From: a virus
Length of the DNA: 28,635 bases
Reading direction: 5' to 3' (one strand)
Virus record (IMG/VR): IMGVR_UViG_3300020221_000092
Span: 1 to 28,635 of that record
In this document: in pieces, positions 18,301 to 25,800 of the stretch
Layout of the letters: each line of letters starts with the position of its first letter
How positions within the stretch are numbered: position 1 is the stretch's first letter
Made by a program: the position numbers and the translations under genes
The notes under the pieces: model-generated
Told to the model about the DNA's origin: nothing
Databases searched by the model: none
What the model saw: only the letters and a program-made list of their open reading frames with translations

Positions 18301-18316
18301 CAATTATAACACATAA
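6323..18316 (+). CDS. Giant virion structural protein in the gp7 position, with YHYH-family domain
   Basis: One uninterrupted frame encodes 3997 residues. It lies between gp6 and gp8, where T4 has gp7 (1032 aa), so I infer a greatly enlarged wedge/baseplate protein. The N-terminus (MSETRVNVNLLVEGQLP; then EFPLVSEFLSQYY) is of a type I know from marine T4-like phages. A conserved block near 195-240 holds FYSSKGTDASFKILFGALYG. A YHYH-family region has GWAYDGNPIYG (1235-1245) and EHNGRFCITPDYPNG (from 1297). The rest is mostly beta repeats: GxGY modules (near 724, 764, 903, 1043, 1088, 1126, 3339, 3386, 3747, 3787), H-x3-TG[DE] modules, a triplicated domain at about 2562-2893, and ID-x-EII modules (about 78-121, 321-372, 3078-3133). 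Homology to T4 gp7 itself is not visible by eye. The composition is very AT-rich and uniform, with no sign of frameshift. Confidence 0.85.
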   Translation: MSETRVNVNLLVEGQLPNFVREEFPLVSEFLSQYYKSLEYQSGTSDILQNIDQYVKVDQLSNITDSTTLTQDVGFIDDAINVVSTYGFPDHYGLILIDDEIITYTAKTATSFTGCARGFSGVTSYQGESNSDQLVFSQSDSAEHTSSTTVTNLSVLFLKEFFYKLKKQVTPGFENRELYSQLNDGLFVKQSKDFYSSKGTDASFKILFGALYGKNVEIIRPRDYLIQPSDAQYRITKDLVVEAIEGDPTDLENKTLYQDAATNINKAEGTISNVEKIVRGEKEYYVISLDADYDRDINVNGTVLGNFTVHPKTRLISDVSIGSETLDVDSTVGFPSAGSLIIDLNNETSVTITYTSKTLNQFFGCSGITQNLSSQQDIRLDTFAYGYSDNQGTNIVKVRITGVLSDLDILNFNSYYSANDLINVKSLGKSLEEQKANNWFFNVSTRYEVKSVILLDSSDFTYQITLYDDHNLSIGDSVTLISSTGVEYLPSDIVLIQNKKVFDIKGQGILDTNLFYTIRKNLLKVNSTNYPELSKYTSNVQNVYSDLQDSLYVASPSLPTYLNQALDIKDRTVTFSGTFNGTDLVIGTHGFYTGDSVVYYETNEANKLDLINGVYFVKKVDDSAIRLARSKDNIFTNNYITVNGTVTNNKFYLAQFTNSDLTLKKLEPQKLIRKLIEPTDDVIQHETVPGSTGIFVNGVEVLNYKSQNAVYFGEIENIAVTASGIGYDILNPPVLTISDDIGSGANAYCSVSGQLERIDIIDPGFDYVEDPIITISGGNGSGATVKANLTDFDHSVEFNSIESASLVNLTNNTIGFSSHHKFRDAEEIIYSTQGGTNVGGLTTGSKYYASVQDAFTIKLHKTFTDAAVGINTIDLTSYGTGNHRFLSIGKKKKLISIIVTNAGTGYKNKKTTINSSGINTASNSILIQNHGYQSGEIITYSTSGSSIGGLSPSSSYYITKIDNNEFKLSPLGIGTEIKSFYYTTKQYIDLTSSGSGIHEFNYPPIEVSIKGNIGVSTLTGQNYQAVLQPIFRGSIDSVYIENGGTNYGSEEILNYNRQPQFSLLNGTGAQVLSIISNGRISEVLVKNGGSGYNSPPTLSVSGSGNGAILTPIIANGSLVEVKVISGGIGYSSSSTIIDVISAGSEAKFEAQIKEWRINLVESLFNANQISSDDGIVADPIISTFGLEYSHAYAARKLRSSVLAKQFTGSNEVFIPDLQVFNGKEVTSTIHSPIIGWAYDGNPIYGPYGYSTQTGGAIKILKSGYEVVSKPGRPSTSTYPLGIFVNDYEFTNSGDLDEHNGRFCITPDYPNGVYAYFSTINSQYLESVGPFQNYRKPVFPYLIGNTYKSTPIEFNFHKTSNQDDINLNETKWIRNTTPYNATKSRSYYDYLLDPNSIKKQLSIVKNSSRGIVDSIGIVTGGNDYQIDDQIGFDNSNTGGAGVIAKVSSIKGKTVSQVSVATSTISNIEFVPFNKPNALIGFATSPHNLLTNEIVTFSSLNDSEQSGKITVTPNKLTLVSGIGSVGYTGLVTYFEVSGSLTYPSIKENDIYQILTEQVRVLNIDTNSSRIRVLRNQNGTLGVSTYSAGIALTENSRKFEINIGLSTSYQYDLNTEFYFNPEESVGLGTTSGPGIGYTLTFTNPGVGITQINVPTQSIYLPNHRLLTGLELVYSSNGGTAVSVSTDGISSFQLLDNQIVYAAKLSDDLIGISTIKVGLGSTGIFVGIGSTSTNLLYFTNVGTGDTHSLTTNYSNILTGQISKNTVTVSTSSTHGLLTEDNVVISVKPGITTTVVLKYDNYNRRLIANPREFVAGDVNVINDTINIPNHRYFTGQKILHTATTALSGGLLSEQVYYVVVVNDNEIKLSNSFYESTKTNPSFVGITTAGSGTISEINPPIKLTKNNNLVFDVSDSSLSFTKGGQNYPAFNLNFYTDSEFLNKFESTGTNNTFEVVKSGSIGISSLAKVTLRTNDNFPNVLYYRLEAADLLNNESVKTEIITDNEVVNYNQILLVDSIYNGLHNIFQNSSTSFTYTTSSTPEKSEYTSSEAIIEYTTDSKTVYGTISSIELNSKGRNYKKIPKVSFIKSTFGNNAILKVNSSSIGLINKIEIQDIGFDYPSDLTVRPSAKLPDVLQIENLSSFKSIGISSVGRNYTLAPDLLVIDGITNQTINDVDLEYDLDNQSVTILKNTKSLSNATPTILPVNNINGVGISTIRFIESTKDVIVTLGSSFSNASDFPFGIGDKVLIEGIGVGIATTARGYNSSGYNYALFAIVNTDPNIGGIGATVSYNLTSYLSAGQIPGTFDPLNSAGRIIPQSHFPIFDIEIEPNEFSVGENVYSNSSLGVVQEWDELNGNLKVATNKDFIANEILIGQSSGTKALINNVIKADSVYNVGSGSTVRKGWNTETGFLNNDLQRIHDNDYYQYFSYSLKSEVEIETWNDPVSSLNHTAGFKKFSDLLLNSSPSIYSGISTSQDNGDVSGIADLTRNVSLNCTYDFDLASERIINISGNFASNEIVLNSQVVQDYLESIGNRVLVVDDLGNQFNSNPRPTKFSVVDTFLTSAHRYKKYIASIFDTFDTNERETLIISMLHDDGGNAYLNQYGRVETVHDLGSFDFNISGTDGQLLFFPKQFALNNYDISLSSYGIGDIASGIATCNLGDVVKIQSSTTLVSIGTSTATTIVGIASTYRSTKVLILFTASDESYFEVDEITLIHDNTNVELLEYGQLTTDTLQPDGIPGLGTYSAYISGSTLNIDFTPNVGLSTDYNVNTIQVSIANTNSVGVGTSTILDTQLSSNFVSIASSTSPTATVVSQFNLDDYTSAYYIVSIEDTTNNQYQTEEIIGISEGSNAYITEFGTLTTNSYLGDFSADLSGNNYQLKFTPNANIDCQVRVFEHLVSHVHNLSLDSEIDLELANIEGDYGSYSGTDIDIKKSFPLTYKELSIFERYVLGNDSSIVDLSLNAIKVPNHFFVTGEKISYTYDDSGAGTLNAIGISTTSIVGIGTTDKLPTDLYVVKVNDLYVRVAASASEALSVPPSVLTLSSVGIGTSHVLRSLNQNNKALISIDNVIQSPIVSTAITTTISTYVSATDTQITLSGITSFFGGDLIKIDNEIMKISSIGIGFTNAVVVERPLLGTGVATHAQNSIITKVLGNYNITNNTIHFVTAPYGLVPFSNPSNRADEQDYVGLTTGSTFSGRVFTKSGVPQTSNEPYYNNYIFDDISSQFNGSDKTFTLQTNNSNVTGFSTSNAVVLINQIFQGPARDGANPIIGDYDLSEQSGITSITFTGTGISTDYDVNTASIPRGGIIVSVASTEGFGYQPLVAAGGTAIVSIAGTIESISIGNSGSGYRSGIQTHVNVGVITESTGIVNIEYIGIATISDGHVIGVAITNPGIGYTSSNPPIVVFDDPLSYSNIPLIYSSSSVLGVGTGAVVDIVVGQGSSVINFEIRNTGYSYGQGEILTVATGGSTGIPTDTALTFEEFQIAIDRTQTDSFFGMTIGDLQVLDPIDNLFDGELKTFPLKIDGLQTTIRARKGSNIDIQATLLVFINDILQVPGNGYTFDGGSTITFPEPPKPGDISKLLFYKGNGDIDVITVDILETIKEGDTVQLYDDSIDLTQNKRLVTQINSTDIIQTNAYYKPGLTQDSTLLRPLIWCRQTEDKIINGVGVGKDRISYEPLIQPTTNIIQNVGISSDEIFVESVKTFFDHAKEYDSSSKLPRKLILIDQDIIVGGIATALVSIAGTISSIVISDGGVGYTTTPTVTISDPIGIGTTRATATATISSGSVTSISIDYPGYGYTTTNPPSVLIEQPPPKYEIIDNVSYEGDFGIIVGVNSTSVGVASTGIVFDFFIPQDSFLRDLNINTVGIATTGVSGIQTGYYFIIDNSNIGYGVTSLRQDGSVVGLGSTFIDNIYEVASVSIAQTDVAGVGLTYVAQVTVSLDSYNGLSGFGFSSFYGEYSWGRLSSFVRLDPKEFTIYNNGILGISTSPTIQRVNPLKYRNYNT
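14006..15001 (+). repeat. Tandem triplicated domain in the giant protein (about 127-aa period)
   Basis: Three stretches of about 80 residues (near 2562-2640, 2687-2773, 2816-2893) share one pattern. A strand ending in D or E is followed by an E-rich turn, a phrase like HDxxNAYLxEYG, then T-x-x-x-LGxFxA-x-SG and a closing L-x-FTPN. Examples are NAYLNQYGRVET, VELLEYGQLTTD and NAYITEFGTLTT. Copy 2 reads IDFTPN and copy 3 LKFTPN; copy 1 has diverged there (LLFFPK). The linkers are Ser/Thr/Gly-rich. The repeats are at protein level; the DNA has diverged. Confidence 0.65.
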
Positions 18317-18319
18317 ATA
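18312..18319 (+). promoter_or_regulatory. T4-type late promoter for gp8
   Basis: CATAAATA (7/8 to TATAAATA) overlaps the TAA stop of the giant gene (18314-18316) and lies 17 nt before the gp8 ATG. An A-rich leader follows. It would allow gp8 and later genes to be made independently of the 12-kb gene upstream. Confidence 0.5.
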
Positions 18320-18336
18320 GATAAAAAAACGACAAA

Positions 18337-19890
18337 ATGTCTGCAATTATAACTGATCAATTAAGAATTTTAAATGCGAAGAATTTCGTTGCTGCAGCAA
18401 CATCTTCAGCAAATTCTTATTATGCTTTTGTAGGACTTCCCAATGCAACAAATTATAGCTCTAATTGGGATATTAATCCTCCTGCCCCAAAGGATAATTT
18501 TGATCAAGAAAATGATCATTGGGACACTGCAATTGCATTAAAAAAAATTAATTCCAGTGACGTAAAACAAGTAATTCGAAAAATCACTTGGACTTCTGGT
18601 ACAACATATGACATGTATCGGCATGATATTAGTAGAACTAATTTATCAAAGCCTTCAGGAGTAACCAGTTTATATTCATCAAATTTTTATGTAGTAAATA
18701 GCGATTATAAAGTTTATATTTGTCTTTATAATGGCATTGATCCTGAAAATCCAGAAGGAAAACCATCATTAGATGAGCCAACTTTTACAGATTTAGAGCC
18801 AAGATCTGCTGGTAATAGTGGAGATGGATATATTTGGAAGTATCTTTATACAATTAAACCAAGCGATATTGTTAAGTTTGATTCTATTAACTTTATGCCA
18901 GTTCCTAGAGATTGGGAAACCAATTCTACAGATTCGGCTGTAAGAAACAATGCTTCTACTAGTGGACAATTAAAAATTGTAACAATTGTAAATCGTGGAG
19001 TTGGTTTAGGAACAGCAAACAAAACTTATACCAGAGTTCCTATTCGTGGAGATGGTTTTAATGCAGAAGCAACAGTCATTATTAATAATGATTCTAAAGT
19101 AGAATCTATTACTATTTCTAATGGAGGATCTGGATATACCTACGGAACTGTTGATTTAGTTGCTGGAAATGTACCGACAGGAACAACCGCACCAACTTTT
19201 GATGTAATTATTCCACCTAAAGGTGGACATGGTGCAAACATTTATAGAGAATTGGGTGCATTTAATGTTTTAATTTACTCTAGAATTGAAAATGACTCCC
19301 AAAATCCAGATTTTATTACAGGAAATCAAATTGCTAGGGTTGGAATTATTGAAAATCCAGAGGCATATGGATCAACTTCTTTATTAAATCTTGATAAAGC
19401 AAGTGCAGTCTATGCTCTAAAATTGACTGGAGTTGGATATAGTTCAGCTACATTCGCAGCAGATAGTAGAATCACTCAAACAGTTGGTGTTGGATCTACA
19501 GCGGTTGGTAGGGTTATTTCATATGATCAAAATACTGGTGTTTTAAAATATTGGCAAGACAGAACCTTGGTTGGGTTTAATACTGATGGAACCCAAAATT
19601 CTCTTCCAACATATGGATTTAAATTAAATAGATTTACTTCCTTACCAGCAAGTGGAGGTTCTCTAACGATTCAAGGTGGCAGCACAAACCTTTCAATTGA
19701 CACTGGATTTAGTGGTATTTCAACTACAATAAATAGTAGGACATATTATTTGGGCCAAGATTTTACAAGTGGTGTAGCAAATCCAGAAGTCAAAAAATAT
19801 TCTGGAAATACAATTTATGTTGATAATCGTCCATCGATTACTAGATCAACTAACCAAAAAGAAGATATTAAAGTCATTTTGCAATTCTAA
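18337..19890 (+). CDS. gp8: Baseplate wedge protein gp8
   Basis: The 517-residue product begins MSAIITDQLRILNAKNFVAA. It carries the pattern I associate with cyanophage gp8: YYAFVGLPNATNY, the DNFDQENDHWDTAIALKK block (about 52-69), the WTSGTTYDMYRHD segment, and GNSGDGYIWKYLYTIKPSD (about 158-176). T4 gp8 is 334 aa, a dimer in each wedge between gp7 and gp10. The extra length here is in the second half and includes a GGSGY module (about 260-266) of the kind repeated in both giant neighbours. A late-promoter-like octamer lies just upstream. The stop is 6 nt before the next ATG, so translation is probably coupled. Confidence 0.85.
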   Translation: MSAIITDQLRILNAKNFVAAATSSANSYYAFVGLPNATNYSSNWDINPPAPKDNFDQENDHWDTAIALKKINSSDVKQVIRKITWTSGTTYDMYRHDISRTNLSKPSGVTSLYSSNFYVVNSDYKVYICLYNGIDPENPEGKPSLDEPTFTDLEPRSAGNSGDGYIWKYLYTIKPSDIVKFDSINFMPVPRDWETNSTDSAVRNNASTSGQLKIVTIVNRGVGLGTANKTYTRVPIRGDGFNAEATVIINNDSKVESITISNGGSGYTYGTVDLVAGNVPTGTTAPTFDVIIPPKGGHGANIYRELGAFNVLIYSRIENDSQNPDFITGNQIARVGIIENPEAYGSTSLLNLDKASAVYALKLTGVGYSSATFAADSRITQTVGVGSTAVGRVISYDQNTGVLKYWQDRTLVGFNTDGTQNSLPTYGFKLNRFTSLPASGGSLTIQGGSTNLSIDTGFSGISTTINSRTYYLGQDFTSGVANPEVKKYSGNTIYVDNRPSITRSTNQKEDIKVILQF

Positions 19891-19896
19891 AGAATC

Positions 19897-22800
19897 ATGC
19901 CTCAACAGACTAACCTCAACGTTTCGCCATATTTTGATGATTTTGATGCAACAAAAAATTATCATAAGGTATTATTCAAACCGGGATATCCTGTTCAGGC
20001 AAGAGAATTAACGACTTTACAATCAACTCTACAAAATCAAATTGAGCAATTTGGTAATCATGTATTTAAAGAAGGATCTGTTGTAATTCCAGGCCAGATA
20101 AACTATAACAATCAATTTTTTGCTGTAAAAATTGAAAATCAATATTTGGGAATAGATGTAAATCAATATCTTCCAGGCTTAGTAGGAAAAACTATTATTG
20201 GAGATACTACTAAAGTTGAAGCAAAAATTATTCATGTTTTGACTGAAAATGAAATTGGAAACGAGTATGCTACATTATATGTAAGTTATTTGGCATCTGG
20301 TATTGAAGAGCAAAGAGTATTTTCCGATAGAGAAAAATTAAACCTGCAAGAACTTTTTACTAAAGATGCTATTATTATTCAGGCAGGGGAAGGATTTGCA
20401 AATACAACTTCAGACTGCTCAGCTATTGGATCAGCAATCATTTTATCTGCTGGTATCTATTTCTTAAGAGGATCTTTTGTTGAAGTTGATGATGAAACTT
20501 TAATTTTAGATCCATACTCAAACCAACCATCATACAAAGTCGGACTTGATGTTATTGAAGAAATCATTACTTCAGACGAAGATGAAAGTTTAAATGATAA
20601 TGCTCAAGGATTTTCAAATTATGCTGCTCCAGGCGCTGATCGTTTTAAAATTTCAGCACAGTTATCTAAAAAAGAAATTGATGTAGTTAATACAGAAAAC
20701 TTTGTAGGACTTCTTGAAATTAGAAATGGTGTATTAATCAAAAACACTACACCAAATCCACAGTATAATGTTCTTCAAACAGAGTTGGCAAGAAGAACTT
20801 CAGACGAATCTGGCGATTACTATGTAAAATCGTTTTCAATCACTCCAAAAGAGACATTAAACAATTATTTGGGAAATAGTGGGGTATTTGATCCCGTACA
20901 GTTAACATATAATAATAATGTTCCAGCAGATGATTTAGGAACTTATAAAATTTCTCCAGGAAAAGCTTATATCAAAGGTTGTGAGGTAGAAACAACTTCT
21001 ACTGTATTTTTAGACTTTAAGAAACCAAGAACAACTAAAACACAACCCAACGCAAGTATTCAATACTTAACTGGTTCAACTTATACATTAAATCGTGTTT
21101 ATGGCGCTCCTAACTTAGATCTTGCAAGTCCTTTTATTGTAAGTTTAAGAGATTCGAGAGTTGGAACATCTCAGACAGTTGGGGCAGGAAAAGAAATTGG
21201 AGTTGCTAGAGTTTATGATTTTGCTCTAGAATCAGGATCCTATACTACTTCAAATGCAAACTTAAATCAATGGGATATTGCATTATTTGATATTGAAACT
21301 TATACCGAAATTTCATTGAATGAACCAATTACATTATCTACTCCAGTTCACATTAAAGGAAAGGCAAGTGGAGCTACTGGTTATCTGAGATTTGATGTTA
21401 ATAATGCCGGTATTATAACGGCATACGGTGTTCAAGGATCTTTTGCATCTGGAGAAAAGTTTATTTTCAATGGAGTTGAAACTACAAGTAGAGTTTCTAC
21501 TGCAATTACCGAGTATACTACTAGAGATATACAATCCGTATCTCAATTAAGTGGTATTAGCACTATCTTTACCGGAGATATTATTCCATCAGCAGTTTAC
21601 AACGTTGGAATTGCTTCTATTACTGCACTATCAACAGCAGGTATTAGTAGCATTACAATTCCAACATCAACTGATTTTACATTTACAAATAATTTAAAAG
21701 TTGGATCATTAGTTGGATATACAGTCCCAGGTTCTGCACTTCCAACTTTATCTAAAGTATTAACAATAGAACCAAGAACAATTACAGTTACTGGTATTAC
21801 TACTGTTACGGGAATCAATAAGGGATCTCCACCTTCAACATCTTCTAATGTAACTGACTTAACTATTCTTGGATCAAGGTTCCAAATTTCTTCAGACAAT
21901 ACTTTATATACTCAACTTCCAAAATCATATGTCATGTCGGTAGATTTGACTGAATCAAATTTAACCATTAGAAAAGAATTTTCTGTTTCAATTACGAGCA
22001 ATCAGACAAATACTGTTACTGCAGGAACTAACGAGTTCTTCTTACCTTTTGACGAAGAAAGATATGTTTTAACCCGTTCAGATGGAACATTTGAAGTTTT
22101 AACTTCCGACAAGTTGGTTTTTGATAGTGAATCTAAGCAACTTACAATCTTTGGATTGGGGACAAATGATACAAATGCTAGATTAATTACAACATTAAGA
22201 AAAATTAATGTTACATCAAAAGTAAAAAATAAAAACAGAATCAATACTTTAGTTATTAATAATTCAAAGTTAAGTGCATCTGGGATTGGATCCACGACAT
22301 TAAATGATGGACTTACATATGGATCATATCCATATGGTACAAGAGTTCAGGATGAAGAAATTTCGCTGAATACTCCAGAAGTTACTTTCTTATATGCAAT
22401 TTTAGAATCAAATAATACTGACGATCCAATTACTCCAGCAATTACATTCAATCAATTAAATGGCCCAACCGCAAAAACGGGCGATTTATTGGTTGGTGAG
22501 CAATTTGTTGGAAAAACCAGTAAAGCAGTTGGCGTTTATGTTGCTAGAAATAATGATTTAAAAATTGACTTTTTATATTTAAATGAAAAAACCTTTCAAG
22601 AAAACGAAGTTGTTACATTTAAAGAATCGGGAATCACTGGAGTCATTCAGACTATTGAATTAGGATCTACAAACATTTTAAACAACTATGAATTGGATTA
22701 TGGACAAACTGATACAATTTATAATTATGTAAGGGTAATTAGAAAAGCAAACACTAAAGAACCATCAAAAAAATTAAAAATTATTTTTGAGTCTGCAGGA

Positions 22801-25800
22801 TTTGCATCTTCTGATTTGGGAGATATTACAACTGCAGATTCTTATAATCAATTCGATTATTGTACAGTTGCATTTGCAAAACCAAATGTAAATAATACAG
22901 ATATTTTAGATATTAGGCCAAGAGTTGCAAATTATACAACTACTGAAGGTACTAGATCCCCATTTGAATTTTTATCAAGAACATTTTCTATCAGTGGCAA
23001 TAGTGGAAGAAATATTCTTGCATCAGACGAATCTATTGTATTAAGTTATTCACATTATCTTCCAAGAGTTGATAGATTGTTTTTAACTAAAGAAGGAATT
23101 TTCCAATTAAACTTAGGAGATCCTGCAGAAAATCCCGAATTACCTCCAGCGTTACCAGACGCATTAGAAGTTGCTACAATTACATTACCACCATATCTGT
23201 GTGATGTATCAAAAGTACAAATAAACTTCTTACAGCATAAGAGATATCAAATGAAAGATATCTCAAATCTTGAAGAAAGAATTAAAAATTTAGAGTCATA
23301 TACAACTTTAAATCTTTTAGAAACAGTTACTCAAAACACAACAATTAAAGATACTTTGGGTGTTGATAGATTTAAATCTGGATTCTTTGTTGACGATTTT
23401 ACAACAACAAATTCTCAAAATAAATCAACAATTATCAAAAATAGTATTGATCCAGTAAACTCAGAGTTGCGTCCATCTCCATACACAACTCAAGTTGACT
23501 TATTAATTGGTTCTAAATCCTTAATCGGTATCGGACAATCTGTAGATCCTACTGCAGATTCTAGATTTGTAACCGATTTGGTTGGTAATAATATTAGAAG
23601 AACAGGACAGTTAATTACTCTTGATTATACTGATGTTGAAAAAGTTATTCAACCATATGCTACAAGATCTGTTAATGTCACTCCTTTCTTAGTTACAAAA
23701 TATAATGGACAAATTGAACTGTTCCCATCATCAGATACTTGGGTTGATCAAGTTAGAATTGATGCAAAGCGTGTTGAAATTGATAACTTTACAGCTACAC
23801 AAGATCAATTAATTGCTCAAGGATGGGATCCTCAAACAGGATATAGTCCAGTAACTTGGGGTGCTTGGGAGACAACTTGGAGTGGAACTACATCATCACA
23901 ATCCCAATCGGCTCAATATTATGGTTATGGTTGGCCATATTGGGGTTGGGGAAGATATTATGGTTGGTATGGTGGATATTATGGATATTATGCAGGACAT
24001 CCCCGTTATGGTGGATGGTGGGGCGGCTGGTGGGGCGGCGCTTTAGTAACAACCACAACAACCGCAACAACCACAAAGCAGCAGCAAAGATCTGGTACTC
24101 GTTTACAATTGCATGAAAGAGTTACTACCGAATCTTTAGGAGATTCTGTAGTATCCAGTGAGATGCTCCAGTACATGAGATCTCGAAACGTTGAGTTTAC
24201 AGGAAAGAGATTTAGGCCTTTTACTCAAGTATATTCGTTCTTTGATGGACAAGACGTTAACACATATATCACTCCAAAATTACTCGAAATTACCATGGAG
24301 TCTGGTGTATTTGAAGTTGGCGAAACTGTCGTTGGATCACTGCCACTAAATGCAATTGCAGAAAATTTTACTCCACAAACGACTCTAGAGTCTATTGTTT
24401 TTAGAGTTGCTGCGCCGAATCATAAATATGGGCCATTTAATAATCCAATAGATATATTTGTAAGAAACCCATATGATCAACAAAATACCACTGCATTACC
24501 TTCAGATTACTCATCCACATCTACAATTCTTAATATAGACGTTTCAAGTCTTGCTGAGCAGGCTTTAGGATCTTTCTATGGAAGTGTTGTTAGTGGTATT
24601 AAATTGAGGGGACAAACTAGTGGTGCTGAGGCAACAATTAATAATGTTCGATTAGTTACTGACAATGTAGGAACAGTTATTGGATCTTTCCTCATTCCAA
24701 ATCCAAATGTACCAACAAATCCAACATTTGAAACCGGAACCAAAACTTTTAGATTAACAAGTAGTTCTGTCAATTCTCAAATTGACGGTGTAGTTGATAC
24801 AAGTGGCGAAGGAAGTTATTACGCTCAAGGAAAACTTGATACAATCCAAGAAACTATTGTTTCAACTAGAAGTGCTGAGTTTACGTCAGAAACATTAACT
24901 GAAAATAGAACTATAACTGAAACATCAACCAGTGCATCATCTAATGTTGTTGGATATAATCCTTGGTATAGATATGGACGTTGGGGATACTGCTATTGGG
25001 ATCCTCTCGCACAATCGTTCTTTGTTGACGAAGAGAATGGTATTTTTGTAACCAAAGTTGATCTTTACTTTAGAACAAAAGATGACACTTTACCAGTCAT
25101 TGTTCAATTTCGTCCAATGACATTGGGAACACCCAAATCTGAGGTTTATCCATTAAGTTCCATTGCGGTAGAACCAAAAGATATCAATGTTTCAGATGAT
25201 GGTTCAGTAAAAACTACTATTGTCTTCCCCTCACCAGTTTATTTGAAAGGTGGACAAGAACATGCAATTGTTCTTCTTTCAGAATCCAATGAATATAATG
25301 TTTGGATTTCTAGATTGGGAGAAGCGACTGCAGATACGGCATCTGGCCCAGAGTCTCAACAAGTTATTGTTACTCAACAACCTCTGTTAGGATCTCTGTT
25401 TAAGTCTCAAAATGGATCAACTTGGGATCCAAGTCAATATGAAGATCTCAAGATGACTCTGTATAGGGCAGAGTTTAATACATCTTCAATTGGCGACATC
25501 AACTTCTACAATCCAGATTTAAATATTGGAAACAAGCAAATTGCAAACTTGCTTATAAATCCATTGGAACTTAATTCAAGAGTTCTCCGAATAGGATTAG
25601 GAAAAACTGTAACAGACACTGGATTAACTCTTGGAAATACGATTATTCAAACGAATTCAAATGCAAGTGGCAATTATGTAGGTGCTGCCGGTTCTGCAAC
25701 AGGAACCATGACAATTGTGAATGCAGGTATCGGTTATTCTGATGGTGTTTTTGCAGACGTTGCTCTTGCAAATGTAACAGGATCTGGAAGAGACGCAACT

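Noticed and set aside
6323-18316. Internal ATAAATA-like octamers and short - strand frames inside the giant gene
   Set aside because: Both are expected by chance in 12 kb of AT-rich DNA; none lies next to a gene start.
23856-24116. Overlapping + and - strand frames around the Gly/Tyr/Trp segment
   Set aside because: Frame-shifted readings of a low-complexity coding tract; the main frame is continuous through it.
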